NCBI GenBank assembly: GCA_017553815.1
Contig: JAFZJT010000074.1
Span: 1-19,285 of the forward strand
Length of the DNA stretch: 19,285 nt
Direction of reading: 5' to 3'
From: Clostridia bacterium
GTDB lineage: Bacteria; Bacillota_A; Clostridia; Christensenellales; CAG-138
Both the position numbers and the translations under genes were made by a program. A model generated the notes under the pieces. That model made no database searches. It was given only the letters and a program-made list of their open reading frames with translations, and was not told the origin of the DNA. Positions 1 through 8,562 of this stretch are shown here, piece after piece. The first letter of the stretch is position 1; each line of letters opens with the position of its first letter.

Positions 1-20
1 ACGGCACTGGTTGAGTTTCC

Positions 21-362
21 GTGAAGATCGCCCAATTTCTCGCGAATCGCCATGCGTCGATGATACCGGACTGCCCCGATATCAACCCTGAGCACTGCAT
101 TGAAGCGGAGTTTATTGATGTTTATCTTTCGGATGGCGATATAGTCTTTGACGACTACCAGGATCTCATTCAAAGATGCGGATACTCGATCCGGGTGCGG
201 CCAAGTGATATGAACGCCTTCATCTCATATTATTCTGATTCGGAGGGTGTTGAATATGAGGACAGCGATGGTGACGGATGGATAGAGATTCATGCTTCTT
301 ATGCTATCTGCTCGACCGAAACCGATGGAGTTTGGGCATGCGATTTCCTTGGCCAATATTGA
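21..362 (+). CDS. Small acidic hypothetical protein
   Basis: This 113-aa product is not one I recognise. It is strongly acidic, with Asp/Glu/Ser runs around residues 72-88 (including DSDGDGW), and has no signal peptide or membrane segment. The chosen start is GTG at 21. It has no Shine-Dalgarno site, but another frame, open from the window edge, ends in TGA at 22-24, giving a GTGA overlap typical of translational coupling to an upstream gene outside the window. An internal ATG at residue 14 is an alternative start. A hairpin at 397-424 follows, which would make this the last gene of its transcript. Small acidic proteins of this kind are often immunity or inhibitor proteins, but nothing here proves that. 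The ORF is long enough to be probably real; its function is unknown. Confidence 0.5.
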   Translation: MKIAQFLANRHASMIPDCPDINPEHCIEAEFIDVYLSDGDIVFDDYQDLIQRCGYSIRVRPSDMNAFISYYSDSEGVEYEDSDGDGWIEIHASYAICSTETDGVWACDFLGQY

Positions 363-396
363 TCTCAGCCTGATTCAAAACAAAATATAAGCGCTG

Positions 397-424
397 CGCC
401 CGTGTTCGGTTTCGTTCACGGGCG
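397..424 (+). terminator. Possible terminator hairpin after the first ORF
   Basis: An 8-bp perfect inverted repeat (CGCCCGTG and CACGGGCG) flanks a 12-nt loop. The T run comes late, at 432-436, so this is a weaker candidate than the other terminators in the window. It separates the small ORF from the sigma factor operon. Confidence 0.4.
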
Positions 425-547
425 AAAAGCATTTTTAGGGAAAATTCTGTTGATATATTTTCTTGGCTATTGGAATATCCGCTTAAAAAATGTATCCTAA
501 TAGGTGAAGGCAAAAATACCGGTATTCTGTCGAAAGGAGGGTTCTGC

Positions 548-1108
548 ATGGACGACAAAGGCATCATCGAACTTTTTCGCCGCCGCGACGAACGCGCGAT
601 CGAGGAATGCTCAAAAAGCTACGGCAAGCTTATGAACAGCGTTGCTTATGCCATACTCGGCTCTCGCGAGGATGCGGAGGAATGCGTTCAGGACAGCCTG
701 CACCAGCTCTGGGAGAGCTTCCCGAGCGAGCCGATAGTGTCGCTGCGCGCATATCTGATCACCCTTGTTCGCAATTATGCTCTGCTGAAGCTTCGTTCCT
801 CCGCCGCCGAAAAGCGCGGCGGGGGCGAATACGACCTTGCGCTCTCGGAGTTTGCGGACAGCCTGCCCTCCCCCAAAAGCATCGAAGCGGAGGTGGAAGC
901 GCGCGCGACCGCCAAGGCCATCGAGCGCTGGCTCCATACGCTATCCGCCGATGACCGTGCGCTGTTCGTTCGCCGCTGCATACTCGGCGATCCCGTTTCA
1001 ATGATTTCCGATGAAATGGGGCAAAGCGCGGCAAGCGTGTCCAAAAGGCTTCATAAGCTGCGCGAAAAGCTTCGCAAATATCTTGTAAAGGAGAATTATT
1101 TGGTATGA
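548..1108 (+). CDS. ECF-type RNA polymerase sigma factor
   Basis: A 186-aa sigma-70 family protein of the extracytoplasmic-function class. It would direct RNA polymerase to a small regulon in response to an envelope signal. Region 2 covers about residues 8-75 (FRRRDERAIEE, then REDAEECVQDSLHQLW), and region 4 about 130-180, ending in a helix-turn-helix with a basic recognition helix (MGQSAASVSKRLHKLREKL). An acidic linker lies between them. ATG 548 is chosen because AAAGGAGGG lies 6-7 nt upstream; an open extension back to 470 lacks a ribosome site. Its TGA overlaps the ATG of the next gene (ATGA), so the two are translationally coupled, the usual layout of an ECF factor and its membrane anti-sigma factor. 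The exact ECF subgroup cannot be told from here. Confidence 0.9.
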   Translation: MDDKGIIELFRRRDERAIEECSKSYGKLMNSVAYAILGSREDAEECVQDSLHQLWESFPSEPIVSLRAYLITLVRNYALLKLRSSAAEKRGGGEYDLALSEFADSLPSPKSIEAEVEARATAKAIERWLHTLSADDRALFVRRCILGDPVSMISDEMGQSAASVSKRLHKLREKLRKYLVKENYLV

Positions 1109-3426
1109 AAACGGATAATAAAACCACGAATAAGACGGAATACGCCGAAATGGTTCGCGCTTCCATAGCCCCGCATATTTTAAGCGAAGCCGCGAGCCAC
1201 ACCTTTGAAAAGCGCAGCTCCCGCGTTTCGACCTGGGCGGCAGTTGCCTGCTTCGCGCTGATCTTTGCCGCCGCCGCGATCTTCCTCTTTAAGCCCAAGA
1301 CCGAGCGGCTAAAGCAGGCGCTCGTCGGCACCTCCCCCAAGCCGACCTTCACCCCCGCGCCCACGCCCGATATTCGCAATATGCCCATCATCTACGGCCG
1401 CGCGGACTGCATCCCAATAGACGACATTCAGCACAGGGCAGGGACCGTCACCCTTTACGGCGGCCTTGATGAAATGCTCGCGGATGAGCAGTATAATAGC
1501 TGCGTTTTCGCCGTGGATATAGATATTCAGGACCGTTACCTTGAGAATATGTATTCCAATATGTACTCTGAGGAATTCGACAAGCTCTACAAGGAGTTTC
1601 AAAACGACCCCGCTGTTGTGCGCTACAACGAGCTTTACGAGGGTTTCGTTCAGGACAATGCCGACCGCTATTATGAATTGCTTGAAGAGTATTTCTACCC
1701 GAGCGAATTCCACGGCGATTTTCAGACCCGCGAGGAGGAGCTTGAGGCGATCGCCGAAAAATACGATGAATCCATGGTATTCTCCGTGGCGTTCGGCTAT
1801 TATCTTGAAAGCACGGGGCAAGAGCAGAGCCTGAGCGATTATGCCGTGGCGCAGGACGAATACAATAAGATGCGCTCAGAGCTTTTTAAGGAGCAGGAAA
1901 GCAACCCCGTGGATGCAGAGCTCAAGTCAAGGCATGAAGCCGAGGTGCAAAGGCTCAAGGACTGCAGCCTTGTCTCGGAGATATACGAGTTCGGCGGCGA
2001 AACGATGCTTTACTGGCTGCTTACCCGCGACCAGCTTCTGAACTTCCCAGCTTCGCCCGAATTCGCCTATATCATCACACCCGCGCTCGATCCCGAAGCA
2101 GCGCCCGAACCCACCGAAGCGCCCGACGGCATTGCCGTCGACGAGGCGCAGGTGGAGCATATCATCAATCTGCTTGCCGAGTATCACGCTGCGCAGTTCA
2201 GCCGTTCGGCGCAGGTCGGCGAGTTGAAACTCTCCGAAAACGTTCTTTCCGATCTTGAGCAGAGGCAGCGCTGCATAGAGGAAATGGATGAGCGCATCGG
2301 CAAGCTCGACGGCGCGAGCGTTACCGTTGACTGGCTCGGGATTCTTCCCACTTACTCTGCAAGCGGCGAGATCAAAAGCTACATAGTTTCGTACTGTGAG
2401 TGCACGGCCATCAATTACACAGATAATCCGCCTCTCAGCGGCGGCGGCACGATCCACTTCGACGTTCCGCATACCGTCACCATCGCCGCTGACGGCACAG
2501 TGCTCCACGACTATTTCTCCGAGTATGATGTTACCGGCTTTTCCAATCATCCTTTCCTCGGCAATGGCATAGTTTGGACGGATTCCGAAGTGCCCATGAG
2601 TTATTACGCAAGCGAGCGTTATCAGTACCTTGCGGCGGCGAACGAACTTCTTGCGGGCGAGATCCCCTCAAGGACCGAGTTCCGATACTACGATCAATAC
2701 GTCCGGTTCCGTTTTGACGGGGACGCGCTGAAGGCTTATGTAACGGTTCCCGCCATGATCACCGCTCCCGGCACTCCCCATACGGACGATGAGATGTCCG
2801 TTACAGTTGCGATGATCCCGCGCGAGGTGGGCGAGCTTGCTTACCGGCGGCTTATCGAGTATTGGGACGCTAACTTGGGTCTCGGCGGCTTGTTGTACGA
2901 TCCCGAAGCAGCGACCTTCGAGGGCTTCGTAGGCGAAAACTGGTTCGCGCTCGTTACGCCCGACGACAGCGTGCAGGATCTTCAGGTGCATTGCATCTTC
3001 TACTTCGACGGCAATGATTGGCGCGAGATAATCGGCAACAACGGCGGCGTGCTTATCAATGGCAGCGGCACCCCCCTGCCTACCACCGTCTTCGGCGCGA
3101 GCGTGCTTGATGAAAATACCGCCATGCTCTGCTATTACACGAGAGGGTTCTTCGCAGAGGGTTCTGACGACGGAAAGATCTATATCTACCGCACCGAGAA
3201 CGGCGGCGAGAGCTGGAGCAGGCTCGATATCGTTCTGCCCGAGTTTTTCAACGAGTTGGCGTACTACGCGCCCCTCTCCCCCGTCTTCGATGAAAGCGGC
3301 ATAAACGGCGTTATCATCCTCGACAACTCCTATCAGCTATTCGGCTGGCGCGTGCCCTTTAGCTGGCTTGAAAGCCATGACGGAGGCCAATCTTGGGAGT
3401 ATCGCAGCCTTGACGACAATGCTTGA
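1105..3426 (+). CDS. Large single-pass membrane protein with Asp-box motifs, putative anti-sigma partner
   Basis: A 773-aa protein with a cytoplasmic N-terminus of about 42 residues, one membrane helix at about 43-62, a Thr/Pro-rich stretch (TFTPAPTP) just outside, and an exterior part of about 680 residues. Near the C-terminus are two Asp-box-like motifs (TENGGESW and SHDGGQSW), as in BNR/sialidase-type beta-propellers. The middle has acidic helical segments (about 130-300), suggesting coiled or helical-bundle structure. Start overlap with the ECF sigma gene (ATGA) and the short cytoplasmic tail ahead of a single helix suggest it binds and restrains the sigma factor while sensing outside. 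No classical zinc anti-sigma (HXXXCXXC) motif is visible, so the anti-sigma role rests on gene position and topology only. A strong terminator follows at 3451. Confidence 0.8.
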   Translation: MKTDNKTTNKTEYAEMVRASIAPHILSEAASHTFEKRSSRVSTWAAVACFALIFAAAAIFLFKPKTERLKQALVGTSPKPTFTPAPTPDIRNMPIIYGRADCIPIDDIQHRAGTVTLYGGLDEMLADEQYNSCVFAVDIDIQDRYLENMYSNMYSEEFDKLYKEFQNDPAVVRYNELYEGFVQDNADRYYELLEEYFYPSEFHGDFQTREEELEAIAEKYDESMVFSVAFGYYLESTGQEQSLSDYAVAQDEYNKMRSELFKEQESNPVDAELKSRHEAEVQRLKDCSLVSEIYEFGGETMLYWLLTRDQLLNFPASPEFAYIITPALDPEAAPEPTEAPDGIAVDEAQVEHIINLLAEYHAAQFSRSAQVGELKLSENVLSDLEQRQRCIEEMDERIGKLDGASVTVDWLGILPTYSASGEIKSYIVSYCECTAINYTDNPPLSGGGTIHFDVPHTVTIAADGTVLHDYFSEYDVTGFSNHPFLGNGIVWTDSEVPMSYYASERYQYLAAANELLAGEIPSRTEFRYYDQYVRFRFDGDALKAYVTVPAMITAPGTPHTDDEMSVTVAMIPREVGELAYRRLIEYWDANLGLGGLLYDPEAATFEGFVGENWFALVTPDDSVQDLQVHCIFYFDGNDWREIIGNNGGVLINGSGTPLPTTVFGASVLDENTAMLCYYTRGFFAEGSDDGKIYIYRTENGGESWSRLDIVLPEFFNELAYYAPLSPVFDESGINGVIILDNSYQLFGWRVPFSWLESHDGGQSWEYRSLDDNA

Positions 3427-3450
3427 GCCTCAGAACCTATATCGAATGGA

Positions 3451-3476
3451 GCCCCGCGCTTTTGCGGGGCTTTTTT
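3451..3476 (+). terminator. Rho-independent terminator of the sigma operon
   Basis: A 7-bp GC-only stem (GCCCCGC / GCGGGGC) with a 6-nt loop is followed at once by six T residues. It sits 24 nt after the stop of the 773-aa membrane protein gene, so it ends the two-gene sigma operon. Confidence 0.92.
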
Positions 3477-3524
3477 GCCCCTTCACGCACCCCTCTTGCC
3501 CGGAGCGAGTATGGGCTCGGCAAG

Positions 3525-3814
3525 ATGGCTATGCTTCGCATATTCACGCAAAACGGAGAGAAGGTCACCGCCGATCATATCCGCGTTTCACGGAGCAAAA
3601 AGGAACGAACAAAGGATCACATTGCCCTTAAAAACGGGCTTTAGATATACAGCAAATACGCCGAAAAGCAGGCGAACGAAGCTCTCGGCGAATGTCACGT
3701 TTGAGCATCTTTGAGAATGTGCATCAAGGCAGTATTTTGAACGGTAAGCTCACGGGCACGACAGTTATCCTTAAAGCACTCGCAAAAATGCAGCCGATTG
3801 ATTCTGTCGCGTGA
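3525..3814 (+). pseudogene. Possible decayed coding remnant in the 3.43-3.93 kb intergenic region
   Basis: The roughly 500 bp between the terminator and the MoxR gene hold no intact gene. Three protein-like stretches follow one another in successive plus-strand frames: residues such as MLRIFTQNGEKVTADHIRVS (stop at 3642), then IYSKYAEKQANEALG (stop at 3702), then GSILNGKLTGTTVILKALAK (stop at 3812). The composition looks like coding sequence broken by stops and frame changes. I do not recognise the family. It may equally be chance reading frames. Confidence 0.25.
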
Positions 3815-3857
3815 TTTCTCACGGAAGATATTGACACGATCAAATCATAATAAACAG

Positions 3858-3886
3858 TTGCAATCCCAACGCATATGTGATATACT
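3858..3886 (+). promoter_or_regulatory. Sigma-A type promoter for the MoxR operon
   Basis: TTGCAA at 3858-3863 and TATACT at 3881-3886 are separated by exactly 17 bp, 46 bp before the MoxR start. A second TATAAT at 3906-3911 has no good -35 box. The expected transcript start is near 3893. Confidence 0.6.
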
Positions 3887-3932
3887 GAGTTGGATATCGA
3901 TACGGTATAATCTTCCGTCTGTGGAGGGCAAA

Positions 3933-4868
3933 ATGAACACCAATCTTTTCACCGAATACGCAAAAAAGCTTATCGGCAGCTGCGGCAAGGTCATCATCGG
4001 CAAGGACGACGCGATCAGAAACATCGGTATCTGCCTTGTTGCGGGCGGACACGTGCTTTTGGAGGATCTTCCCGGCACCGGCAAAACCATGCTGCTGCGC
4101 GCCTTTGCAAAGAGCATCGGCGGCGATTTCAAGCGAATCCAGTTCACTCCTGACATACTGCCCTCCGATCTTACGGGCATTCATTTCTACGACCAAAAGC
4201 GCGGCGAATTCGAGTTTCGGAGAGGCCCGCTTTTTGCAAACGTCGTGCTTGCGGACGAGATCAACCGCGCCGTGCCGAGAAGCCAGAGCGCGCTTTTGGA
4301 GGTCATGGAGGAGAAGCAAATCTCCGTGGACGGCGAGACCTTCCGCCTTGAGGAGCCCTACATCGTTATGGCGACCCAGAACCCCGTTGAGTCCTACGGC
4401 ACCTTCCCCCTGCCCGAGGCGCAGCTCGACCGCTTCATGATGAAGCTTTCGCTCGGCTATATGAACCCCGAGCAGGAAAAGCAGGTGCTTATGCGCGAGG
4501 ACTCAAAAAAGATAATCGACACCCTTTCGACCGTCATCACGCATGAGGAGCTGGGCGAGCTTCGCGCGCAGTACCGCGAGGTGGAGATAAGCAACGACGT
4601 TCTTAACTATCTCATGAGCATAATCACCGCAACAAGGGAGAGCGACAAGCTGAACTACGGCGTTTCGGCGCGCGGCTCGATCGCGCTCTGCCAGGCAAGC
4701 CGCATCCATGCCGCGATGGAGGGCAGGAGCTACGTTATTCCCGAGGACGTTAAAAAGCTTGCCGTGCCCGTGCTCGCGCACCGCATATCGACGCTTTCAA
4801 GAAAGCACCTCAGCTCCGCCTCCTATCTCGAAGGGCTGCTCGACGAGCTGCCCGTTCCGCTCGAATAA
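3933..4868 (+). CDS. MoxR family AAA+ ATPase
   Basis: A 311-aa cytoplasmic AAA+ ATPase of the MoxR group, chaperone-like proteins usually encoded beside DUF58 proteins and thought to assemble or activate a partner complex. Walker A is LPGTGKT at 46-52, Walker B is VVLADEIN at 104-111, sensor 1 is MATQNP at 146-151, and the PEAQLDRF motif with the putative arginine finger is at 161-168. A helical lid domain completes the usual length. ATG 3933 is chosen because GGAGGG lies 6 nt upstream and the MoxR homology begins there; the open frame extends back to 3798 without a ribosome site. It is the first gene of a run with a DUF58 protein and two membrane proteins. The substrate of the system is unknown. 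Confidence 0.95.
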   Translation: MNTNLFTEYAKKLIGSCGKVIIGKDDAIRNIGICLVAGGHVLLEDLPGTGKTMLLRAFAKSIGGDFKRIQFTPDILPSDLTGIHFYDQKRGEFEFRRGPLFANVVLADEINRAVPRSQSALLEVMEEKQISVDGETFRLEEPYIVMATQNPVESYGTFPLPEAQLDRFMMKLSLGYMNPEQEKQVLMREDSKKIIDTLSTVITHEELGELRAQYREVEISNDVLNYLMSIITATRESDKLNYGVSARGSIALCQASRIHAAMEGRSYVIPEDVKKLAVPVLAHRISTLSRKHLSSASYLEGLLDELPVPLE

Positions 4869-4902
4869 GGCGCGCCCCCGATCCCGAACAAGGGTTTTTA
4901 CT

Positions 4903-5955
4903 ATGCTTATCAGTATAGCAATATGCATAATTCTCGTTTTTGCGGCGCTTGAGGCCTTGAGCCTTACCCAAAATCTCAAGCACCTTGCTTTCCGCTGCGA
5001 CGTGAATATGGATCTTACCGAACCCGGCGAGGAGGCGACGCTGATCTACCGCTTGACCAATACCGCCCGCTGGCCGATGATGTTCGTCAGCTTCTCGCTG
5101 AATTTCAACGAATCGGTAGAGGTTCGCGAGAGCGAGGAATGGATCAAGCGGCACCACACCGGCGATTTCTTCAACCGCTCCTACACCGTGGACACATATC
5201 TGCCCGCCCGCACCGCCGTCAAGGGGCGCATCCGCTTTTCGCTGAAGCAGCGCGGGCACCACGATATAGGCAAGGTCTATATCGAGGTCGGCGATTTCCT
5301 CGGGCTCAAGACCAAGGTGGTTTCCTACGACATAACGCGGCGCGTGATCTGCACCGCCGCTCCCTGCGAGGACGAGCCGGATATCGTTGCGCTCGGAGGA
5401 CTCATGGGCGATATCTCCGTTCGCCGCTTTATCTGCGAGGATCCGAGCCTCGTGCTTGGCTACCGCGAGTACACCGGTGCTGAGCCCCTCAAGAGCATCT
5501 CATGGACGCAAACCGCCAAGACCGGCGTTTTGACCGTCAAAAAACACGATTTCACGATGGATACCGACGTTTCGGTCATCGTGGATATCGAGCGCGCCGA
5601 AAAGGAGGTTGCCGAGCGCTGCTTCTCGCTGATCCGCACCGCCTGCGATTGGCTTGAGGAGCAAAAGATACCATACGCGCTGCATTCAAACGGCGATCTG
5701 TTCTCGACCGACAAGGGCGTCGGCAGAACGCACTGCTTCGAGATCCAGCGCCGCATCGGCATATCCAAATTCATTCGCTACAGACCGTTTTCGGATCTTG
5801 TTGAGCGCGTTTCAAGAGGAAATGCTAGCAAGGGCTATATCATAATCGCTCCGAGCATGGACGATGAGATCACCTCCCTTGTTCACAGCCTGCAACAGCG
5901 CTCCGGCACGAGCGTCTGCGTGCTGACAGGCGAAGAGGACGGTGACGCCGCATGA
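4903..5955 (+). CDS. DUF58 domain protein, MoxR partner
   Basis: A 350-aa protein with one N-terminal membrane helix (about 2-22), a beta-rich region, and the DUF58 signature at about 187-216 (GYREYTGAEPLKSISW, then GVLTVKKHD), followed by a von Willebrand A-like fold. DUF58 proteins are the standard partner of MoxR ATPases, with the VWA-like part thought to bind metal and partner proteins. ATG 4903 is 34 bp after the MoxR stop with a modest AAGGG site; an open frame runs back inside MoxR but is not homologous. The TGA overlaps the next start (ATGA). Usual members have two N-terminal helices; only one is clear here, although the second is often weak. Confidence 0.9.
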   Translation: MLISIAICIILVFAALEALSLTQNLKHLAFRCDVNMDLTEPGEEATLIYRLTNTARWPMMFVSFSLNFNESVEVRESEEWIKRHHTGDFFNRSYTVDTYLPARTAVKGRIRFSLKQRGHHDIGKVYIEVGDFLGLKTKVVSYDITRRVICTAAPCEDEPDIVALGGLMGDISVRRFICEDPSLVLGYREYTGAEPLKSISWTQTAKTGVLTVKKHDFTMDTDVSVIVDIERAEKEVAERCFSLIRTACDWLEEQKIPYALHSNGDLFSTDKGVGRTHCFEIQRRIGISKFIRYRPFSDLVERVSRGNASKGYIIIAPSMDDEITSLVHSLQQRSGTSVCVLTGEEDGDAA

Positions 5956-7223
5956 AGAACGCCGCCGCATTTCGCATAACGATCCATGTTTGCCTGTTCT
6001 TTGCGCTTACGGCGACCATCCCTTCGCTTGCGCTTGAAAGCTATCTCGGCTTGTACGCGCTCGTGGGGCTGATCCTTCTTGCCTCATTTCTTGCGGCGCA
6101 TGCAAAATCAACCTTTCTGCGAGTGCTCTTAGCGCTGATACCGTTTGCGGGGCTTTTGCTCGTTCCGAGAACAGCCATCGCGCTCGTCATCGGCGCTCTT
6201 GCCTGCACCTACGCCGCGGCGCAGCTGATAAGCGGGCGCTTCTTTATCGAGGACTGGCGCTTTAAGCGGGAGTTCAAGGGCGTTTTCTTCGTTTGCGCGG
6301 TGATCTTTCTGCTTTTTCTTATTATCACGCTCATCACCTACAGCATCGCCACAAACGGCAAGCCGGAGATCGATCCCTCGTTCCGCCTCCACTATGAGTG
6401 CGTCATTTTCCTGATCGCCGCCATCGTGCTCGGCTTCCCAGCGCTGCGCTGCGCACGCGCGGGAAACATCAAAAATACGCGCTGGCAGATGGGTAATCTG
6501 GGCTTCTTCGCCCTGCCCCTTGCGCTCGCTTTGGCGGCGGGTATAGGTCTGAATGCCCTTGTTCGCAGCATCGATTTCAAGACACCGCTCGAAAGACTTG
6601 CGGAAAGGATATCGAGCTGCTCCACAAAAGAGTATGTTCCCGCCCCCGAGATAACGCCGTTTCCGGCAGGTCATTATCCCGCGCCCATGCAAACCGTGCC
6701 GCCTCAGGATTTTGAAGAATGGGAATACTCGCCCGAGCCCGAGACTTACACTGCAAGACCCAAAGCACCCGAAGAAAAACTGAAGTTCGGCTTTCTCTAC
6801 GCGCTCGGCGGAGTGCTCGCCGCGGCGCTGATAACGGTTCTTATACTCAAGGGCAGGCGCATCGAGGCCGGCGACCTTATCGAGGACGACGCCGAGCATA
6901 TTGAGGACGACAGCCTGATCGCCCGCATCTTCCGAAACGGCAGGCGCGGCAGAAAGACCTTCGGCAATTCGGATAAGGTGCGCGATATCTACCGCCGCTA
7001 TATCACCTATCTCAAGATGAACGGCATATCGCCCCATTCCGGCACCACCAGCGAGGAGCTTTCGGACAGATCGAGGGAGCTTCTTCTTGATGAGCAGCCC
7101 GACCTGCTGCTTCGCTCGCTCTATCTTCGCGCGCGCTATGAGGGAGCGGAGCTTACCGAGGATGACGTCCTTCTTGCAGAGCAGGCGCTTACACGGATCA
7201 CATCCGAAGAAAACAGGAAATGA
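5952..7223 (+). CDS. TgpA-like multi-pass membrane protein lacking transglutaminase domain, copy 1
   Basis: A 423-aa membrane protein. The N-terminal 205 residues hold about six or seven hydrophobic helices (roughly 8-28, 33-50, 56-73, 75-95, 110-132, 147-165, 182-205). A Pro/Glu-rich exterior segment (about 207-275) follows, then one helix (281-300) and a cytoplasmic tail with a DUF4129-like helical end (about 345-423, with VRDIYRRYITYLKMNGI). This is the topology of TgpA-type proteins that follow MoxR-DUF58, but the exterior segment is only about 70 residues and has no transglutaminase Cys-His-Asp core. It overlaps the DUF58 stop by 4 bp. A close paralogue follows directly. The DUF4129 assignment is by pattern and position, so moderately sure. 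Function is unknown. Confidence 0.8.
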   Translation: MKNAAAFRITIHVCLFFALTATIPSLALESYLGLYALVGLILLASFLAAHAKSTFLRVLLALIPFAGLLLVPRTAIALVIGALACTYAAAQLISGRFFIEDWRFKREFKGVFFVCAVIFLLFLIITLITYSIATNGKPEIDPSFRLHYECVIFLIAAIVLGFPALRCARAGNIKNTRWQMGNLGFFALPLALALAAGIGLNALVRSIDFKTPLERLAERISSCSTKEYVPAPEITPFPAGHYPAPMQTVPPQDFEEWEYSPEPETYTARPKAPEEKLKFGFLYALGGVLAAALITVLILKGRRIEAGDLIEDDAEHIEDDSLIARIFRNGRRGRKTFGNSDKVRDIYRRYITYLKMNGISPHSGTTSEELSDRSRELLLDEQPDLLLRSLYLRARYEGAELTEDDVLLAEQALTRITSEENRK

Positions 7224-7236
7224 TCGCAAATGAAAA
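7043..7236 (+). repeat. 3'-end direct repeat, copy 1 (partner 8382-8575)
   Basis: These 194 bp, covering the last 60 codons of copy 1 and 13 bp beyond its stop, recur at 8382-8575 without any gap. By eye there are about 13 differences. The upstream halves of the two genes are far more diverged, which suggests recent exchange confined to the 3' end. Confidence 0.9.
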
Positions 7237-7293
7237 GGGCTGAAAGGATTTTGAACCGCCACTGCCCCTATTCTTTAATTTATTGGAGTTAGC

Positions 7294-8562
7294 ATGAGAA
7301 ATTCAGCCGCATTTCGCCTCGTTTCCCATATCTGCTTCTTCTATACCTTTATCGCGCTCGTTCCGCACATCTGCCCCGAGAGCTTTATTCCCCTTTACGT
7401 CATCATCGGTTTGGCGCTCGCCTCCTGCCTTGCGGCGGTGCATATAAAAAGCGCCGCACTTCGCCTTCTTGCTGCGCTGATCCCGTTTGTCGGGCTTCTA
7501 CTTATTTCGCGTTCCGCCACAGTTCTCGCCGCCGCCGTGCCGCTCGTCTATGCCGCGATCATGCTTGTGTCGGGCAGTTTTTACGGCGAAGCTTGGAAAT
7601 ATCGGCGGCTCTTCATACCCCTTGCGCTGATAGCGGGCGCTCTTTTTCTGCTTCTGTTGATCTATGCATACAGCGCAAATTACGCCACGAAGGATGTTTC
7701 GGAGGAGATTCGCGGCATCAGTGAATCCCTCCCCTTCCTGTTCGGCTTTTTCCTCTTCGGCTTCCTCTCCCTCCGCGCCCAACGCCCCGGCGATATCCGC
7801 TCTGCGAAATGGCAGGGCGGCATCGCGGGTTACTACGCGCTTACGCTCGCTTGCGCGGCTGCGCTTGGGGTTGCGCTCTACTTTATCGCCCCGCCCATAA
7901 TTTGGTTTTTTTCGCTGATCATCTATCCGATTGGCTACATACTATCGTTTTTAACAAATCTGCTCGGTCCTATTGAATGGACGAAGCCCATTGCGGACAT
8001 AGCCTTCGTAACGCCCGATCCCACCGCGCTTCCCGATCCCGGCGAAGCAGCGCCCGATTCACAAATCGTGCTTCCGACCGAGGATCCGGGCTTTACGCGG
8101 CTCTTCAAGTTTGAGGAAATCAACCTCACTGCCGTTTTAATCGGGATCATCGCACTCGCCGTGCTGATCGTGCTGATCATCCATCTATCGAAGGGCAGGC
8201 GGGAGCAGGAGAGCCTGAGTCCCGAGGAGGCAGCCGTGCCGGATAACACGCCCTTTATAGAGCGAACCCGCTTTGTGAGGCGGCGCAGAAGACTCGAGCC
8301 GACCAACGCGGACAGGGTGCGCGAGATCTACCGAAGCTATATCGGCTTTTTGCGCAATCACGGCTTCACGCCGAGAGTCAGCACCACCAGCGAGGAGCTT
8401 TCGGACAGATCGAGAGAGCTTCTTCTTGATGAGCAGCCCGACCTGCTGCTTCGCTCGCTCTATCTTCGCGCGCGCTACGCGGGAGCGGAGCTTACCGGGG
8501 ATGACGTTCTTATTGCAAAGCAGGCGCTCGAGCGGATCACATCCGACGAAAACAAGAAATGA
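7294..8562 (+). CDS. TgpA-like multi-pass membrane protein lacking transglutaminase domain, copy 2
   Basis: A 422-aa tandem paralogue of the preceding gene, with the same layout: about six or seven N-terminal helices, a short exterior segment rich in Pro and acidic residues (about 238-273), one more helix (about 280-302), and a basic-then-helical cytoplasmic tail with the DUF4129-like end. The first residues (MRNSAAFRL) match MKNAAAFRI of copy 1, and the last 60 residues are nearly the same. Conservation elsewhere is modest, so the paralogues are old except at the 3' end. The start has TTGGAG 7 nt upstream. The 70-bp spacer between copies is itself partly repeated downstream at 8563-8651. No transglutaminase core is seen. 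The two may form a heteromer, but this is a guess. Confidence 0.8.
   Translation: MRNSAAFRLVSHICFFYTFIALVPHICPESFIPLYVIIGLALASCLAAVHIKSAALRLLAALIPFVGLLLISRSATVLAAAVPLVYAAIMLVSGSFYGEAWKYRRLFIPLALIAGALFLLLLIYAYSANYATKDVSEEIRGISESLPFLFGFFLFGFLSLRAQRPGDIRSAKWQGGIAGYYALTLACAAALGVALYFIAPPIIWFFSLIIYPIGYILSFLTNLLGPIEWTKPIADIAFVTPDPTALPDPGEAAPDSQIVLPTEDPGFTRLFKFEEINLTAVLIGIIALAVLIVLIIHLSKGRREQESLSPEEAAVPDNTPFIERTRFVRRRRRLEPTNADRVREIYRSYIGFLRNHGFTPRVSTTSEELSDRSRELLLDEQPDLLLRSLYLRARYAGAELTGDDVLIAKQALERITSDENKK

Noticed and set aside
450..498. Possible promoter before the ECF sigma gene (TTGATA, or an ECF-like GGAATA)
   Set aside because: No matching -10 box at correct spacing for either reading, so it is not listed as a feature.
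759..1391. Long open frames on the minus strand within the sigma and membrane protein genes
   Set aside because: They lie opposite well-supported coding genes, lack ribosome sites and have Arg/Ala-rich shadow composition typical of GC-rich antisense frames.
6129..7262. 377-codon open frame antisense to the first TgpA-like gene
   Set aside because: The plus-strand gene overlaps DUF58 by ATGA, has clear membrane helices and a paralogue; the antisense product has no recognisable domain or start site.
7251..7279. TTGAAC-17-TTTAAT before the second TgpA-like gene
   Set aside because: The predicted transcript start would fall in or after the ribosome site, so it is unlikely to be a working promoter for that gene.
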